A DNA stretch of 64,000 nt from contig JAFEBQ010000009.1 of assembly GCA_018242585.1 (NCBI GenBank), forward strand, positions 127,690 to 191,689, in the 5' to 3' direction. The translations under genes were made by a program, and so were the position numbers. The stretch is from Planctomycetota bacterium. Lineage in GTDB: Bacteria; Planctomycetota; Planctomycetia; Pirellulales; PNKZ01. The notes below the pieces were generated by a model. It saw nothing but the letters and a program-made list of their open reading frames with translations. It made no database searches and was not told where the DNA came from. The number at the start of each line of letters is the position of its first letter. Position 1 is the stretch's first letter. Positions 45,309 to 54,092 of this stretch are shown here, piece after piece.

Positions 45309-46214
45309 ATGCACCGGACGTTTTCGATTTGGAACTACACGATTGCGTTGCTGATTGCCTTATCGACCTCGCACGCCATCGCGGCCGAGAAGGTGCGGAC
45401 GCTGATCGTCGACGGCCAGAACAATCATAAGGTCTGGCCCACGACGACCAAGATGATGAAGCAATACCTCGAGCAAACGGGTCTGTTCACGGTGGACGTG
45501 GCCACGACCGCGCCGGCGGGGGCCGATCCGAACTTCCACCCGGCGTTCAACGATTACCAATTGGTGGTGTCGAACTACAACGGCGCGCCGTGGCCTGAGT
45601 CGACCCAAGCCGACTTCGAAAAGTTCGCCCGCTCGGGGGGCGGCGTGGTGATTGTCCACGCGGCCGACAACGCCTTTGGCAACTGGGCCGAGTACAACCG
45701 GATGATCGGCCTGGGCGGCTGGGGGGGCCGAAATCAGCAATCGGGACCATTCGTGTATCTGGACAAGGGCGAGAAGCTGGTCCGTGACGAAGCCCCCGGC
45801 AACGGCGGCCACCACGGCAGCCAGCATCCGTTCCAGGTCGTGGTTCGCGACGCCGAACACCCAATCACCCGCGGCATGCCCCGCGCGTGGATGCACGCCA
45901 AGGACGAACTGTACGATTCTCTCCGCGGCCCGGCCTTGGAGATGGAAGTCCTGGCGACGGCCTATGCCGACCCGGCAACCGGCGGCACCGGACGGCACGA
46001 GCCAATGATGATGACCGTCAAATACCACGCGGGTCGCGTCTTCCATACGCCGATGGGACACGCCGAATACTCGCAAGAGTGCGTGGGCTTCATCATCACG
46101 CTGCAACGTGGCGCCGAATGGGCCGCCACCGGCAAGGTGACGCAATCGATCCCGACGGATTTCCCAACCGCGACCGAAGAACGCGCCCGCAAGTTTGCGG
46201 CCGGAGCCGAGTGA
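45309..46214 (+). CDS. Secreted ThuA-domain protein
   Basis: The 301-residue product has a signal peptide (about 1-25, ending HAIA) and one ThuA (trehalose-utilisation, glutamine-amidotransferase-like) domain. It contains LIVDGQNNHKVWPTT, GGGVVIVHAADNAF, PFQVVVRDAEHPITRGMP and GRVFHTPMGHAEYS. The amidotransferase-like fold is used for sugar-related binding or hydrolysis, with no assigned activity. The next gene starts five bases after its stop. Confidence 0.92.
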   Translation: MHRTFSIWNYTIALLIALSTSHAIAAEKVRTLIVDGQNNHKVWPTTTKMMKQYLEQTGLFTVDVATTAPAGADPNFHPAFNDYQLVVSNYNGAPWPESTQADFEKFARSGGGVVIVHAADNAFGNWAEYNRMIGLGGWGGRNQQSGPFVYLDKGEKLVRDEAPGNGGHHGSQHPFQVVVRDAEHPITRGMPRAWMHAKDELYDSLRGPALEMEVLATAYADPATGGTGRHEPMMMTVKYHAGRVFHTPMGHAEYSQECVGFIITLQRGAEWAATGKVTQSIPTDFPTATEERARKFAAGAE

Positions 46215-46219
46215 TCGCC

Positions 46220-47236
46220 ATGTGTATCAAGATTCGAAATAGGTCGTTGCGCGCTGTGATGGCTGCTTGCTTGGCGATGTTCGCAATTGCTGGCTCGTCG
46301 CGCGCCGGCGAGTTTAAGCTTCCGGCGCTCGACGGCGTGCGCCGCGTGGTCTTCCTGGGGGACAGCATCACCCACGGCGGCGGGTACATCGATTTCACCG
46401 AAGCCTATCTTCGGCTGCGTCGGCCCGATCTGGTTTGCGAGTTCGTGAACCTGGGACTGCCGAGCGAGACAGTCTCGGGCTTGTCCGAACCGGGGCATGC
46501 CAGCGGCGCGTTTCCGCGCCCTGACGTGCATGAACGCTTGCAACGCGTTCTCGACCAGACGAAGCCTGACCTGGTGGTAGCCTGTTACGGAATGAACTGC
46601 GGAATGTATTACCCGTTCAGCGAGGATCGCTTCGCCAAGTACCAGCAAGGGATTCGACTGTTGCGCGAGCGGGCCAGCAAGGCCGGCGCCAAGGTGTTGC
46701 ACATCACACCACCAGTGTTCGATCCCGAACCGATCCGCGCACGCACCCTGCCCGCCGGCCAAGAGGAATATCGCCAGCCGTACGTGGGCTACAACGAAGT
46801 GCTCGATCGTTACGCGGCCTGGTTGGTCGAGCAGCGTTCGCAAGGCTGGGACGTGATCGACACCCACACGCCGATGAACGCCCTGCTGGCCGCCGGACGC
46901 AAAACTGATCCTGCGTTTCGATTGGCGAATGACGGTGTTCACCTGGGGCCGCGCGGGCATTGGCTGATCGCTCAGCAGTTGCTCATCCACTGGGGCGTAC
47001 CGGCCGCCGACGTGCAAAACGCCGAGAGCTTCGAACAAGCCACGGCCGGCTACCCGGCGGCGGCGAGGGTGCTGCGACTGGTCAACGAGCGGCAAGGGCT
47101 GATGCGCAACGCCTGGTTGAGCGCGACGGGGCATTTGCGCCCTGGCGTCAAAGCAGGCCTGCCGCTGGCCGAAGCGCAAGAAAAGGCCAACGCGATTGCC
47201 GACAAGCTGCGAGCGACGCTCGCACCGCAGCCCTAA
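46220..47236 (+). CDS. Secreted SGNH/GDSL-type hydrolase
   Basis: The 338-residue product has a signal peptide (about 1-29) and the SGNH blocks FLGDSITHGGG (nucleophile Ser), GLPSE (Gly), YGMNCGMYYP (Asn) and NDGVHLGPRGHWL (Asp-His). These enzymes remove acyl groups from sugars or lipids. An in-frame GTG at 46211 is an alternative start, but ATG at 46220 is preferred. It is third in the alpha/beta hydrolase-ThuA-SGNH set, which together looks like carbohydrate deacetylation. Confidence 0.9.
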   Translation: MCIKIRNRSLRAVMAACLAMFAIAGSSRAGEFKLPALDGVRRVVFLGDSITHGGGYIDFTEAYLRLRRPDLVCEFVNLGLPSETVSGLSEPGHASGAFPRPDVHERLQRVLDQTKPDLVVACYGMNCGMYYPFSEDRFAKYQQGIRLLRERASKAGAKVLHITPPVFDPEPIRARTLPAGQEEYRQPYVGYNEVLDRYAAWLVEQRSQGWDVIDTHTPMNALLAAGRKTDPAFRLANDGVHLGPRGHWLIAQQLLIHWGVPAADVQNAESFEQATAGYPAAARVLRLVNERQGLMRNAWLSATGHLRPGVKAGLPLAEAQEKANAIADKLRATLAPQP

Positions 47237-47259
47237 GGTCAAAGCCAACCATTGGAATC

Positions 47260-47337
47260 GGGTGCCATGCTCAAGGCCTTGAGCATGCCTGCACACGCTT
47301 CGCGTGCTCAAGCCTGGGGGGCTTGAGCATGGCACCC
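47260..47337. repeat. 78-bp hairpin element B
   Basis: A perfect 16-bp inverted pair GGGTGCCATGCTCAAG / CTTGAGCATGGCACCC flanks a GC-rich loop that contains further partial hairpins. It sits in the convergent gap after the SGNH gene. It looks like a mobile palindromic element. Confidence 0.75.
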
Positions 47338-47491
47338 TTGAAGATGGCGGCACGTGACGCGGCCTTTCAGCCGCTCTGCCGCAAGTTCTTGGGAAATCGC
47401 TGCGTGTGGCGGATCAGCCACAGCAGGAAATCATGCGTTTTCACAAAGAGCGGCGTGCTCGGTGGCCCTTGCGACATCGTATCGATCGCGC

Positions 47492-47512
47492 GCAGGGGGC
47501 TACGCCCCCTGC
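47492..47512. repeat. Perfect 9-bp hairpin near the SUMF1-like gene end
   Basis: GCAGGGGGC-TAC-GCCCCCTGC, followed on the plus strand by ACCCCCAAAAAAC. It is 62 bases beyond the stop of the minus-strand SUMF1-like gene and may help end both converging transcripts, but no T-tract follows on the minus strand. Confidence 0.5.
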
Positions 47513-47574
47513 ACCCCCAAAAAACAGAGGACAGAGTTTCGGAGCATCAGAGTACGGACGACGCGGGAAGCAAA

Positions 47575-48576
47575 CTACCGCTCACACACCACACGAAAAC
47601 CGAGGTCGGAGACACGGTACGATGGATCTTCGAAGAAACGGGGGGCACACCGCAGATCCACTGGGGTGTTGTCGAAACCGCCGCCACGCAACACACGCGA
47701 CAAGCCGGCGCTGGGCCCCCGTGGATCGTCAACGGGGGAATGAGCGTAGTAGTTTTCGTCGTACCCATCGGAACACCACTCCCAGACGTTGCCGTGCATG
47801 TCGTGCAAACCAAACGCATTGGGCTGGAACTTGCCCACCGGTGCGGTCCACTTATAGCCGTCGCGGCGTTGAATAAACGGGAAGGGAATGTGGGTGTCCT
47901 TCTTTTTTCCGTGTTCATCATACGTAGCGATGGTGTCCTTTTCGTATCCGACGCTCCGATCTTTGTCGGCCACGTTCCCATAGCGCACTAAATCGATGGG
48001 GTTGTTGCCGCAATGATAGCGGCTGTTCGTGCCGGCGCGGCAGGCGTACTCCCACTCGGCCTCGGTGGGCAGTCGGTACGTTTTTCCTTCCTTTTTACTC
48101 AGCCATTGGCAAAACGCGGTGGCGTCGTTCCAGGTGACATACACCACGGGATGATCGCGGCCGATTTCCCAGCCTGGCTTCCAGAATCGCCACTTGTTCG
48201 ACTCGATCCGGCCGTCGCGATCGTATCCCCAGCTTTTTTTGCCGTCGCGTTCGATCTCGGTTCGATAGTTGCCGTCGTGATAGAAGTCCAGAAACTCGTC
48301 CATCGTCACTTCGTATTTGCCCAGGTAAAAGGGCTTGGTGATGCGGACCTTGTGACGTGGCGTTTCGCCGTCGAGCCATTTGGGATCGCAATAAGGGAAA
48401 TAGTTGAGCGTTTCGCTCCGGTCCTCTTCGGCCCCCATCATGAACTCGCCGGCGGGAATCAGCACGAGCTTCATGCCGAGACTGTTGGTGATGACTTTCG
48501 CTTCTTCGGCGCGAGCCGTAGAAACCAGGGGAGCGGCGAGGAACGCGACAAGCAAAAACAACCGAGCGTGCAGCAT
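47575..48576 (-). CDS. Secreted SUMF1/FGE-family protein without the catalytic cysteine pair
   Basis: The 333-residue product has a signal peptide (about 1-24) and the C-type-lectin-like formylglycine-generating-enzyme fold: NSLGMKLVLIPAGEFMMG, KPFYLGKYEVT, PVVYVTWNDATAFCQWL, YRLPTEAEWEYACRAGT and NVWEWCSDGYDENYY, RVLRGGGFDN. In active FGE a Cys follows the RGGS motif; here the equivalent is RGGGFDN, so it probably does not make formylglycine and instead binds or modifies something else, as is common in this family. No sulfatase gene is adjacent. Confidence 0.88.
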   Translation of the reverse strand: MLHARLFLLVAFLAAPLVSTARAEEAKVITNSLGMKLVLIPAGEFMMGAEEDRSETLNYFPYCDPKWLDGETPRHKVRITKPFYLGKYEVTMDEFLDFYHDGNYRTEIERDGKKSWGYDRDGRIESNKWRFWKPGWEIGRDHPVVYVTWNDATAFCQWLSKKEGKTYRLPTEAEWEYACRAGTNSRYHCGNNPIDLVRYGNVADKDRSVGYEKDTIATYDEHGKKKDTHIPFPFIQRRDGYKWTAPVGKFQPNAFGLHDMHGNVWEWCSDGYDENYYAHSPVDDPRGPSAGLSRVLRGGGFDNTPVDLRCAPRFFEDPSYRVSDLGFRVVCER

Positions 48577-48691
48577 AGTGTCCTCTGGTTTCGTGAAAAC
48601 AAAGACAAGTCATCCCTGCGCCCAATAGGGCTGGGATTGGACCGCGAGGTAAACGAGCTGGGGCGGCTTGGTGACGAACACGCAGTGCATT
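48577..48691. other. Leader region of the SUMF1-like gene
   Basis: Between the SUMF1-like start and element C I see no gene. A promoter for the minus-strand gene should lie here or inside the element. Confidence 0.4.
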
Positions 48692-48902
48692 AGAGCAGTT
48701 CTCAGAACACTGTGGCATGGGTGGCCCAGGTGCTTGCACCTGGGTGGCCGAAGGCCACAAGAAACATCGAGCGCCGCTCCACACGGGTGGCGAGTTTCCA
48801 GTTGGGTTGCGCGTGCCCATCGAGTTTCTTGTTGCTGCGCGACACCGATGACCGAGCCATCGATGCCACCCAAGACACTAGAGTGTTGCGAGACCTGCTC
48901 TA
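48692..48902. repeat. 211-bp inverted-repeat element C (MITE-like), supplying a stop codon
   Basis: Outer arms TAGAGCAGTTCTCAGAACACT (left) and the inverted AGTGTTGCGAGACCTGCTCTA (right) match at about 18 of 21 positions. Inner GGCATGGGTGGC/ATGCCACCCA is inverted too. The right end (48900-48902) is the TAG stop codon of the UDG gene, so the element starts exactly at the end of that gene. Confidence 0.65.
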
Positions 48903-49598
48903 GACTTTGCCTCGCTTGGGCGGTTCGAGCAACTTGCGGGCGCGCGTGAAAATCGCGTCGAACATTGGCTCGGTCAAGCGGCCCGTGAAGGTGTTCTGCT
49001 GACTCGGGTGGTAGCTTCCCAGCAGCGTGCGCCCAGGGCCGAGCGAGACCTCGGCCCCGTGGGCGAACTTGGGGAGCGCCCCGGCGTACCAGTCGCGCGC
49101 TCGGGCTTGCCCGACAATGGCCCGCCAGCCGATTTGTCCCAGCGCCAGGTAAACCCGCGCCGGCACTAAATCAAACGTCTCGGTCAGCCAGTCCTGGCAA
49201 GCGGCAATCTCGTCTGGCAACGGTTTATTGTCCGGCGGCGCACAGTGGCAGGTCGCGGTGATGGCGCAATCGATTAACCGCAGCTTGTCATCGCGCGACT
49301 CGGACATTGGCTGCGAAGCAAAGCCAGCGCGATGCAGCGCGCGGTACAGCCATTCGCCGCTGCGATCGCCGGTGAACATCCGCCCCGTGCGGTTTGCTCC
49401 GTGCGCGGCCGGCGCGAGGCCGACGATCAACAAGCGGCCGCTCGGTGCGCCAAAGTTCGGCACGGGCCGCATCCAATAGTCGTGATCGGCGAAGGCTTTC
49501 TTCCGCTCGCGGCCGATGCGCTGGCAATAGGCGCGCAACCGCGGACAGCGCTCACAGCCGACGATTTGTTCGTTCAGGCGTGTCCAGGCTTGGCTCAT
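48900..49598 (-). CDS. Family 5 uracil-DNA glycosylase (UdgB-like)
   Basis: The 232-residue enzyme removes uracil and other deaminated bases from DNA. Motif A is [14 protein letters not shown] (about 60-73) and motif B is [16 protein letters not shown], both diagnostic for family 5. Fe-S cysteines are C15, C18 and two later ones. ATG at 49598 gives the usual start; the frame runs 43 codons further upstream into the neighbouring gene. The gene ends at the edge of element C. Confidence 0.92.
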   Translation of the reverse strand: MSQAWTRLNEQIVGCERCPRLRAYCQRIGRERKKAFADHDYWMRPVPNFGAPSGRLLIVGLAPAAHGANRTGRMFTGDRSGEWLYRALHRAGFASQPMSESRDDKLRLIDCAITATCHCAPPDNKPLPDEIAACQDWLTETFDLVPARVYLALGQIGWRAIVGQARARDWYAGALPKFAHGAEVSLGPGRTLLGSYHPSQQNTFTGRLTEPMFDAIFTRARKLLEPPKRGKV

Positions 49599-49626
49599 CG
49601 ATTGGTCCTTCGCCGCATGAACACTT

Positions 49627-50925
49627 CTACTTGCTCGGCCGGGAGGCAGGGGTTGCGCCGTCAGCAACCGGCAGTTCGACGCAGACCAACTCGCTATCAT
49701 CGCGTGCGTACACGTGCCGACCGGCAAAAGCCGGATGGGCCCACGTTGGGCCGATGATCTTGGTCCGACTTTGCTCGTGGTAACCCTCGGGCGTGAGCCG
49801 GGCCAGGATCAATTCCCCTTCGGCGTTCAGGATGATCGCCCGATCCGAGTCGTTCAACCACACCAACTCGGCCTGGGGATTGCGCCCGCGTGGCGTCATT
49901 TCATTCTTGTCGTCCCACTTCTTCGTTCCCGTCGCCAACTCGAAGCACGTCAGTCCGAACTGTTTGTCAAGCAGGTAGACGTGGCCGTCGCGATACAGCG
50001 GCTGAGACATCAGGCCGCGCAACAGCTTCGTGTCTTCCCAAGCCAGCCCTGCGTCGTTTCGCGCCGGTCCCAAGCGAATCGCCTTGGAACCTTGCCAGTA
50101 GCCAGCCACGAAGACGAGCCCTTGCTGATAGATCGGCGTGGCAATCGAGACGCCGTACGTCACCTTGTAGGGAACCGACCATTCTTCGCGTCCATCGCTT
50201 GGGTCGATGCCCACGATGTGTTCGGGGGTCCAGGCGATGAGTTGTTCACCCGTGGGACTGTCGACGAGGATCGGCGTGGCATACCCGGCCGGGTCGACGC
50301 CCGAGCGCCAGATTACTTGCCCCGAGTTGCGATCGAGCGCCACCAGGCAACCATCGGCCGCGCCGATGTGCAGCACGACCCGATCGCGCCAAAGGAACGG
50401 CGACGCGGCCAGGCCCCACTCGGGAATCCGCGCCCCCAGTTGCTTGACCGTGTCGACGGACCAGAGCACGTGGCCCGCCGCAGCGTCAAGACAGCACGCA
50501 TGCCCCTGCGTCCCCAGCGTGTACACTCGGCCGTCGTATTCCGTCGGCTGGGCTCGCGGCCCGCTGCCGTAGGCCATGTCGCCATAAGCTACTGGATAAC
50601 TGTGCGTCCAAAGTGACTTGCCGGTCGCGGCGTCGAAACAGACGACACGCTCGACTTCGGCCGGCTCTTTCTGGCGATCCATCGTGTAGACGCGCCCGCC
50701 CACGACCGACACGCCCGCATAGCCGCCGCCGATGGGCTGTCGCCAGGTTTGCTTCAAGCCGCCCTTGGGCCAGCGCTCGGGCAACGGCGGCGCTTGCCAG
50801 GTACCATCGCCGCGCACGCCACGCCAACGAGGCCAATCTTCGGCGCGCGTTTGATTGGTCAACAACAACACTACAATTGCCGTACAGCAAGCGGCGGTTC
50901 GTTGAATGAAGCAGCGACGTTTCAT
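49627..50925 (-). CDS. Secreted PQQ-type beta-propeller protein
   Basis: The 432-residue product has a signal peptide ([13 protein letters not shown]... to about 26) followed by [14 protein letters not shown], the usual opening of planctomycete PQQ-like propellers. Repeating blades with (G)xVxxxDxxTGxxxWxH follow ([50 protein letters not shown]). There is no sign of dehydrogenase catalytic residues, so a structural or sugar-binding role is likely. ATG at 50925 is preferred over a TTG three bases earlier. Confidence 0.9.
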   Translation of the reverse strand: MKRRCFIQRTAACCTAIVVLLLTNQTRAEDWPRWRGVRGDGTWQAPPLPERWPKGGLKQTWRQPIGGGYAGVSVVGGRVYTMDRQKEPAEVERVVCFDAATGKSLWTHSYPVAYGDMAYGSGPRAQPTEYDGRVYTLGTQGHACCLDAAAGHVLWSVDTVKQLGARIPEWGLAASPFLWRDRVVLHIGAADGCLVALDRNSGQVIWRSGVDPAGYATPILVDSPTGEQLIAWTPEHIVGIDPSDGREEWSVPYKVTYGVSIATPIYQQGLVFVAGYWQGSKAIRLGPARNDAGLAWEDTKLLRGLMSQPLYRDGHVYLLDKQFGLTCFELATGTKKWDDKNEMTPRGRNPQAELVWLNDSDRAIILNAEGELILARLTPEGYHEQSRTKIIGPTWAHPAFAGRHVYARDDSELVCVELPVADGATPASRPSK

Positions 50926-50956
50926 CAAACGATTGGCGGGGAGTCGTGGCGGGGAG

Positions 50957-51898
50957 TTACAACTTCAGGCCGCGCGCTTCGGCAAAGGCCAGCACTTCGG
51001 CGGCGGTGGGCAGCGAGGTGTGAGCGCCGAGCCGAGTCACGGTCAACGCGCCCACGAGGTTAGCATAGGCGACGGCGCGATCCAACGCCTGCCCCCGGGC
51101 CAGCGCCACGGCCAGTCCCGCCGAAAAGGCGTCGCCAGCCGCGGTGGTGTCGACCGTGGCGACTTCCTCGCCAGGCACCAATCGCACCAGTTGGCCGTCG
51201 TCGCAGACAGCCCCTTGGCCACCCAATGTGATTACCACGTGCCGCGCGCCGCGCCGGCGCAGTTCGGCGGCGGCTCGACAGGCCGTCACTTCGTCGAGCA
51301 CCTTGATACCCGTAAGCTGCTCGGCTTCGGTCTCGTTCGGCTTCAGGTAATCGACCAGACTTAGAATCGCATCGTCAACGCCGCCGGCCGGCACCGGCGC
51401 GGGATCGAGCAGCGTCCTCACACCGGCAGCACGCGCCATTTCCAGCGCGTGCTTCACCGTTGCCAGCGGCACTTCCAACTGGACGACGAGCATGTCGGCA
51501 TGGCGGAGCAAACCGGCCGCCCGATCAATATCCTCGGGCAACAGCGCGGCGTTGGCCCCCGAGGCCACCGAAATCTGGTTTTCACCACGCTCGTCGATGG
51601 CAATGATCGCCACGCCCGTCTTTAGGTGCGCGGCGCGCGTCACCTGGTCGACGTCGAGTCCTTCGCCCGCTAGCTCCTCCAGCGCGTCGTCGCCAAAGCG
51701 GTCGCTGCCGACCTTGGCGATCATCGAGCAATTCGCGCCCAAGCGAGCCAGGGCGACGGCCTGGTTGGCCCCTTTGCCCCCGTGGACTTCATGGAAGTCG
51801 CCCCCGATCACGGTTTCGCCCGGCGTGGGCAGTCGAGCACTCTTCACGACCAGATCGACGTTCATGCTGCCGACGACGACAATGCGAGGATAGTCCAT
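50957..51898 (-). CDS. rbsK: Ribokinase
   Basis: The 313-residue PfkB-family enzyme phosphorylates ribose at O5. Motifs are VVVGSMNVDLVVK, GGKGANQAVALARLG, the di-Gly hinge, and DTTAAGDAFSAGLAVALA with the catalytic Asp near 254. Length fits RbsK. It lies 16 bases from the SGNH esterase gene on the same strand. No rbsD, rbsABC or rbsR gene is close by. Confidence 0.94.
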   Translation of the reverse strand: MDYPRIVVVGSMNVDLVVKSARLPTPGETVIGGDFHEVHGGKGANQAVALARLGANCSMIAKVGSDRFGDDALEELAGEGLDVDQVTRAAHLKTGVAIIAIDERGENQISVASGANAALLPEDIDRAAGLLRHADMLVVQLEVPLATVKHALEMARAAGVRTLLDPAPVPAGGVDDAILSLVDYLKPNETEAEQLTGIKVLDEVTACRAAAELRRRGARHVVITLGGQGAVCDDGQLVRLVPGEEVATVDTTAAGDAFSAGLAVALARGQALDRAVAYANLVGALTVTRLGAHTSLPTAAEVLAFAEARGLKL

Positions 51899-51914
51899 CG
51901 ATCAGGCCTCGTCG

Positions 51915-52547
51915 TTAGCCGCCGAGGGCGACGCGCGCCAGGTCGGCCATGCGCGCGCCGAGCCGGGTATGTTGATCGGCGGCCCAATGAACGCCGTCGA
52001 GCGGACTGGCAGTGACCTGCGTGGCCACGTCAAAGAACTCGACGTTGAACTGAGCGGCGGCCTGTTGGTAATGGCGCGCGAGCTGTTGTGACTTTCCCTC
52101 GGCCCCTTCGAAAATGTCGGCCAGACCCGTCAGGGGGCCAATATGCGGCGGGCTCATCAACAGAACCTTCGGAGACGCGCTGGCCGGGCCCGTGCCACTT
52201 TTTTGAATGGTGCTGAGCAGAGCCGTGATGTTCACGGCAATGTCACCCGCCGACAAACCGAAGCGGTGCTTCAGGTCGTTCGTGCCAAGCATCAACAACA
52301 CCAGGTCGATCGGAGCGTGCGTGTCGAGGCATGGTCCCAAGTACGTCAAGCCATTTCGCCCGGGGCCACGTGTCGGGTCATCGAGCACGGTGGTCCGGCT
52401 GTTGAGCCCCTCTTCAATCACCAAGAACCCAGCGCCCAGCGCGGCTTGCATCACTCCCGGCCAGCGATTGTGACGTTCGTAACGAGCGGCAGTGCCGGGG
52501 ATGTAACCCCAGGTGTTCGAGTCGCCAAAACAGAGAATCGTTTTCAT
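51915..52547 (-). CDS. SGNH esterase/acyltransferase similar to the Ms-AcT type
   Basis: The 210-residue intracellular enzyme has no signal peptide. Blocks are CFGDSNTWGY (nucleophile Ser10), EEGLNSRTTVLDDPTRGPGRNG, MLGTNDLKHRFG (Asn) and DGVHWAADQH (Asp-His). The WPGVMQ...EEGLxxRTT pattern resembles the mycobacterial small esterase/acyltransferase family. It lies directly upstream of ribokinase. Confidence 0.88.
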   Translation of the reverse strand: MKTILCFGDSNTWGYIPGTAARYERHNRWPGVMQAALGAGFLVIEEGLNSRTTVLDDPTRGPGRNGLTYLGPCLDTHAPIDLVLLMLGTNDLKHRFGLSAGDIAVNITALLSTIQKSGTGPASASPKVLLMSPPHIGPLTGLADIFEGAEGKSQQLARHYQQAAAQFNVEFFDVATQVTASPLDGVHWAADQHTRLGARMADLARVALGG

Positions 52548-52704
52548 CGAATGCGGTGAAAGTCGTTGCGGTAATGCTGTTTTGCATCGCTTACCACGGC
52601 GGCGAGCAGGCCCTTAGTGTGCCGAGACCAACGATGGGCCGCAAGGCGCGCGATGGTGATTGTGAATTGCGTCACAAGAGACCCGCAAATTGTTGGCGTT
52701 CTGT

Positions 52705-52735
52705 TTGCGAGCGCTACCTACGGCTCGCCTATAAT
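52705..52735 (+). promoter_or_regulatory. Promoter candidate for the His-rich mini membrane protein
   Basis: A perfect TATAAT lies at 52730-52735. A TTGCGA hexamer (52705-52710) is 19 bases upstream, wider than ideal. The start would be near 52742, giving a leader of about 66 bases with a GGGGGAG ribosome site before the ATG at 52808. Confidence 0.55.
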
Positions 52736-52807
52736 GCGGGCAGGTACTGATCGTGTCTCTACCGATGAAGACGGTTCATTGATCTCACACAGGGGGAGTC
52801 AAGCGTC

Positions 52808-53026
52808 ATGTTTCATCATGCCAATCACCTGGGGCCCAACACCTTTGTCACCGGCGATCATCATGGGCATGGCGACCAGTGGTTGTCGCACTTCGATCGC
52901 AATGAGCGCCACCATCTGGTGGAAGAAGATCATCGCGTTCGGAACAACGTCGCCAAGCTGCTCTTTAGCTGCATGATGTTCGGGTTGCTGATCACAGCCG
53001 GCGCCGTGTGGTGGGTCGCGACCTGA
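52808..53026 (+). CDS. His-rich single-pass mini membrane protein
   Basis: The 72-residue product has ten His in the first 42 residues (FHH, GDHHGHG, RHHL, EEDH) and a hydrophobic segment at about 50-69 (LLFSCMMFGLLITAGAVWWV). The orientation and metal content are unknown, but the His/Asp/Glu clusters suggest metal binding. It has a strong ribosome site and a perfect -10 hexamer. I do not recognise the family. Its 3' end is only 21 bases from the convergent esterase gene. Confidence 0.75.
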   Translation: MFHHANHLGPNTFVTGDHHGHGDQWLSHFDRNERHHLVEEDHRVRNNVAKLLFSCMMFGLLITAGAVWWVAT

Positions 53027-53047
53027 AGTCGTATCACCGCGGCGTCG

Positions 53048-53959
53048 CTAATTCCTGGCAGTCAGAAAGCCCTGCGCTTTCAGCCATTCGCCCGCGCGGG
53101 CGGGCCAGGTGCTGACCGTGTGCTCGCTGGGGCGCAGACCATAGCCGTGCCCGCCGGTGGGATACAAGTGCATCTCGGCCGGAACCTTGGCCTGCTTCAG
53201 CGCCAGGTAATAGAACAACGGCCCTTCGACGCGCACTCCGTCGTCCTCGGTCATCACGATGAACGTCTTGGGAGTGTTGGCGGTGATTTTCATTTCCGGC
53301 GCGAGCGCGTTGTTCTCTTTGTTGACCAGATAGGCCGGATAGATCAGCAACGAGAAATCGGGGCGACAGTTCACCACGTCGGCCGCGTCAACCGTGGGAT
53401 AGGTGCGCTGGTCATAGTTGTTCGATGCCGCCGCCGCCAGATGTCCCCCCGCCGAGAAACCAAGAATGCCGATTCGATTCGGATCGAGGCCCCACTCGCT
53501 GGCCCGTTGACGGACCAGGCCGATGGCGCGCTGGGCGTCCTGTAGCGGTGCCGCGTGACGTTCCAATCCCTTGCGCGCCGGCACGCGGTACTTGAGCACC
53601 ATGCCGGTCACGCCAATCGAATTGAGCCACTCGGCGACTTCGGTTCCTTCTTTGTTGAAGGCTAGAATGTTATAGCCACCACCAGGACAGATGATCACGG
53701 TCGCGCCGGTGTCCTTGTCCTTGGCCGGGCGAAAGATCGTCAGCGTCGGTCGCGTGACATTGGCAACGCGAATCGTATTGTCGTTCGGCTTCAGCGGCTG
53801 CTCGTGCTCGTCGCCGACGTCCCCTTTCTCGCCCGGCACGTCCGCCGGCCAGACAGGAATCACCTGCGGCGCTTCGGCCGCCATGCCAAACAACGGCGCG
53901 AGCGCCAACAGGGCCGAGACCAACAGGGTATGGCGCACAAATCGCAGCGAACAGAGCAT
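53048..53959 (-). CDS. Secreted alpha/beta hydrolase (acetyl-esterase-like)
   Basis: The 303-residue product has a signal peptide (MLCSLRFVRHTLLVSALLAL to about 28). Motifs are VIICPGGGYN (oxyanion), GFSAGGHLAAAAS (Ser nucleophile), an Asp in VMTEDDGV and HGYG for the catalytic His. The family includes acetyl-xylan and feruloyl esterase-like enzymes. An upstream ATG at 53968 is an alternative start. Confidence 0.88.
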   Translation of the reverse strand: MLCSLRFVRHTLLVSALLALAPLFGMAAEAPQVIPVWPADVPGEKGDVGDEHEQPLKPNDNTIRVANVTRPTLTIFRPAKDKDTGATVIICPGGGYNILAFNKEGTEVAEWLNSIGVTGMVLKYRVPARKGLERHAAPLQDAQRAIGLVRQRASEWGLDPNRIGILGFSAGGHLAAAASNNYDQRTYPTVDAADVVNCRPDFSLLIYPAYLVNKENNALAPEMKITANTPKTFIVMTEDDGVRVEGPLFYYLALKQAKVPAEMHLYPTGGHGYGLRPSEHTVSTWPARAGEWLKAQGFLTARN

Positions 53960-54092
53960 GATGATCATCCAAGTGAGCGCGATTGGGATGGCAACAGGCG
54001 GGGCAACGTGCAGCCAATGGTAACCGCACGCACCAACCAATGCCACCAACTGGGCCGGGTCGTCGGATCGACGCCGGCATACGCTCGTCAGA

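Noticed and set aside
45962-47353. 463-residue minus-strand frame antisense to the SGNH gene
   Set aside because: Shadow frame; the plus-strand gene has a signal peptide and full SGNH motifs.
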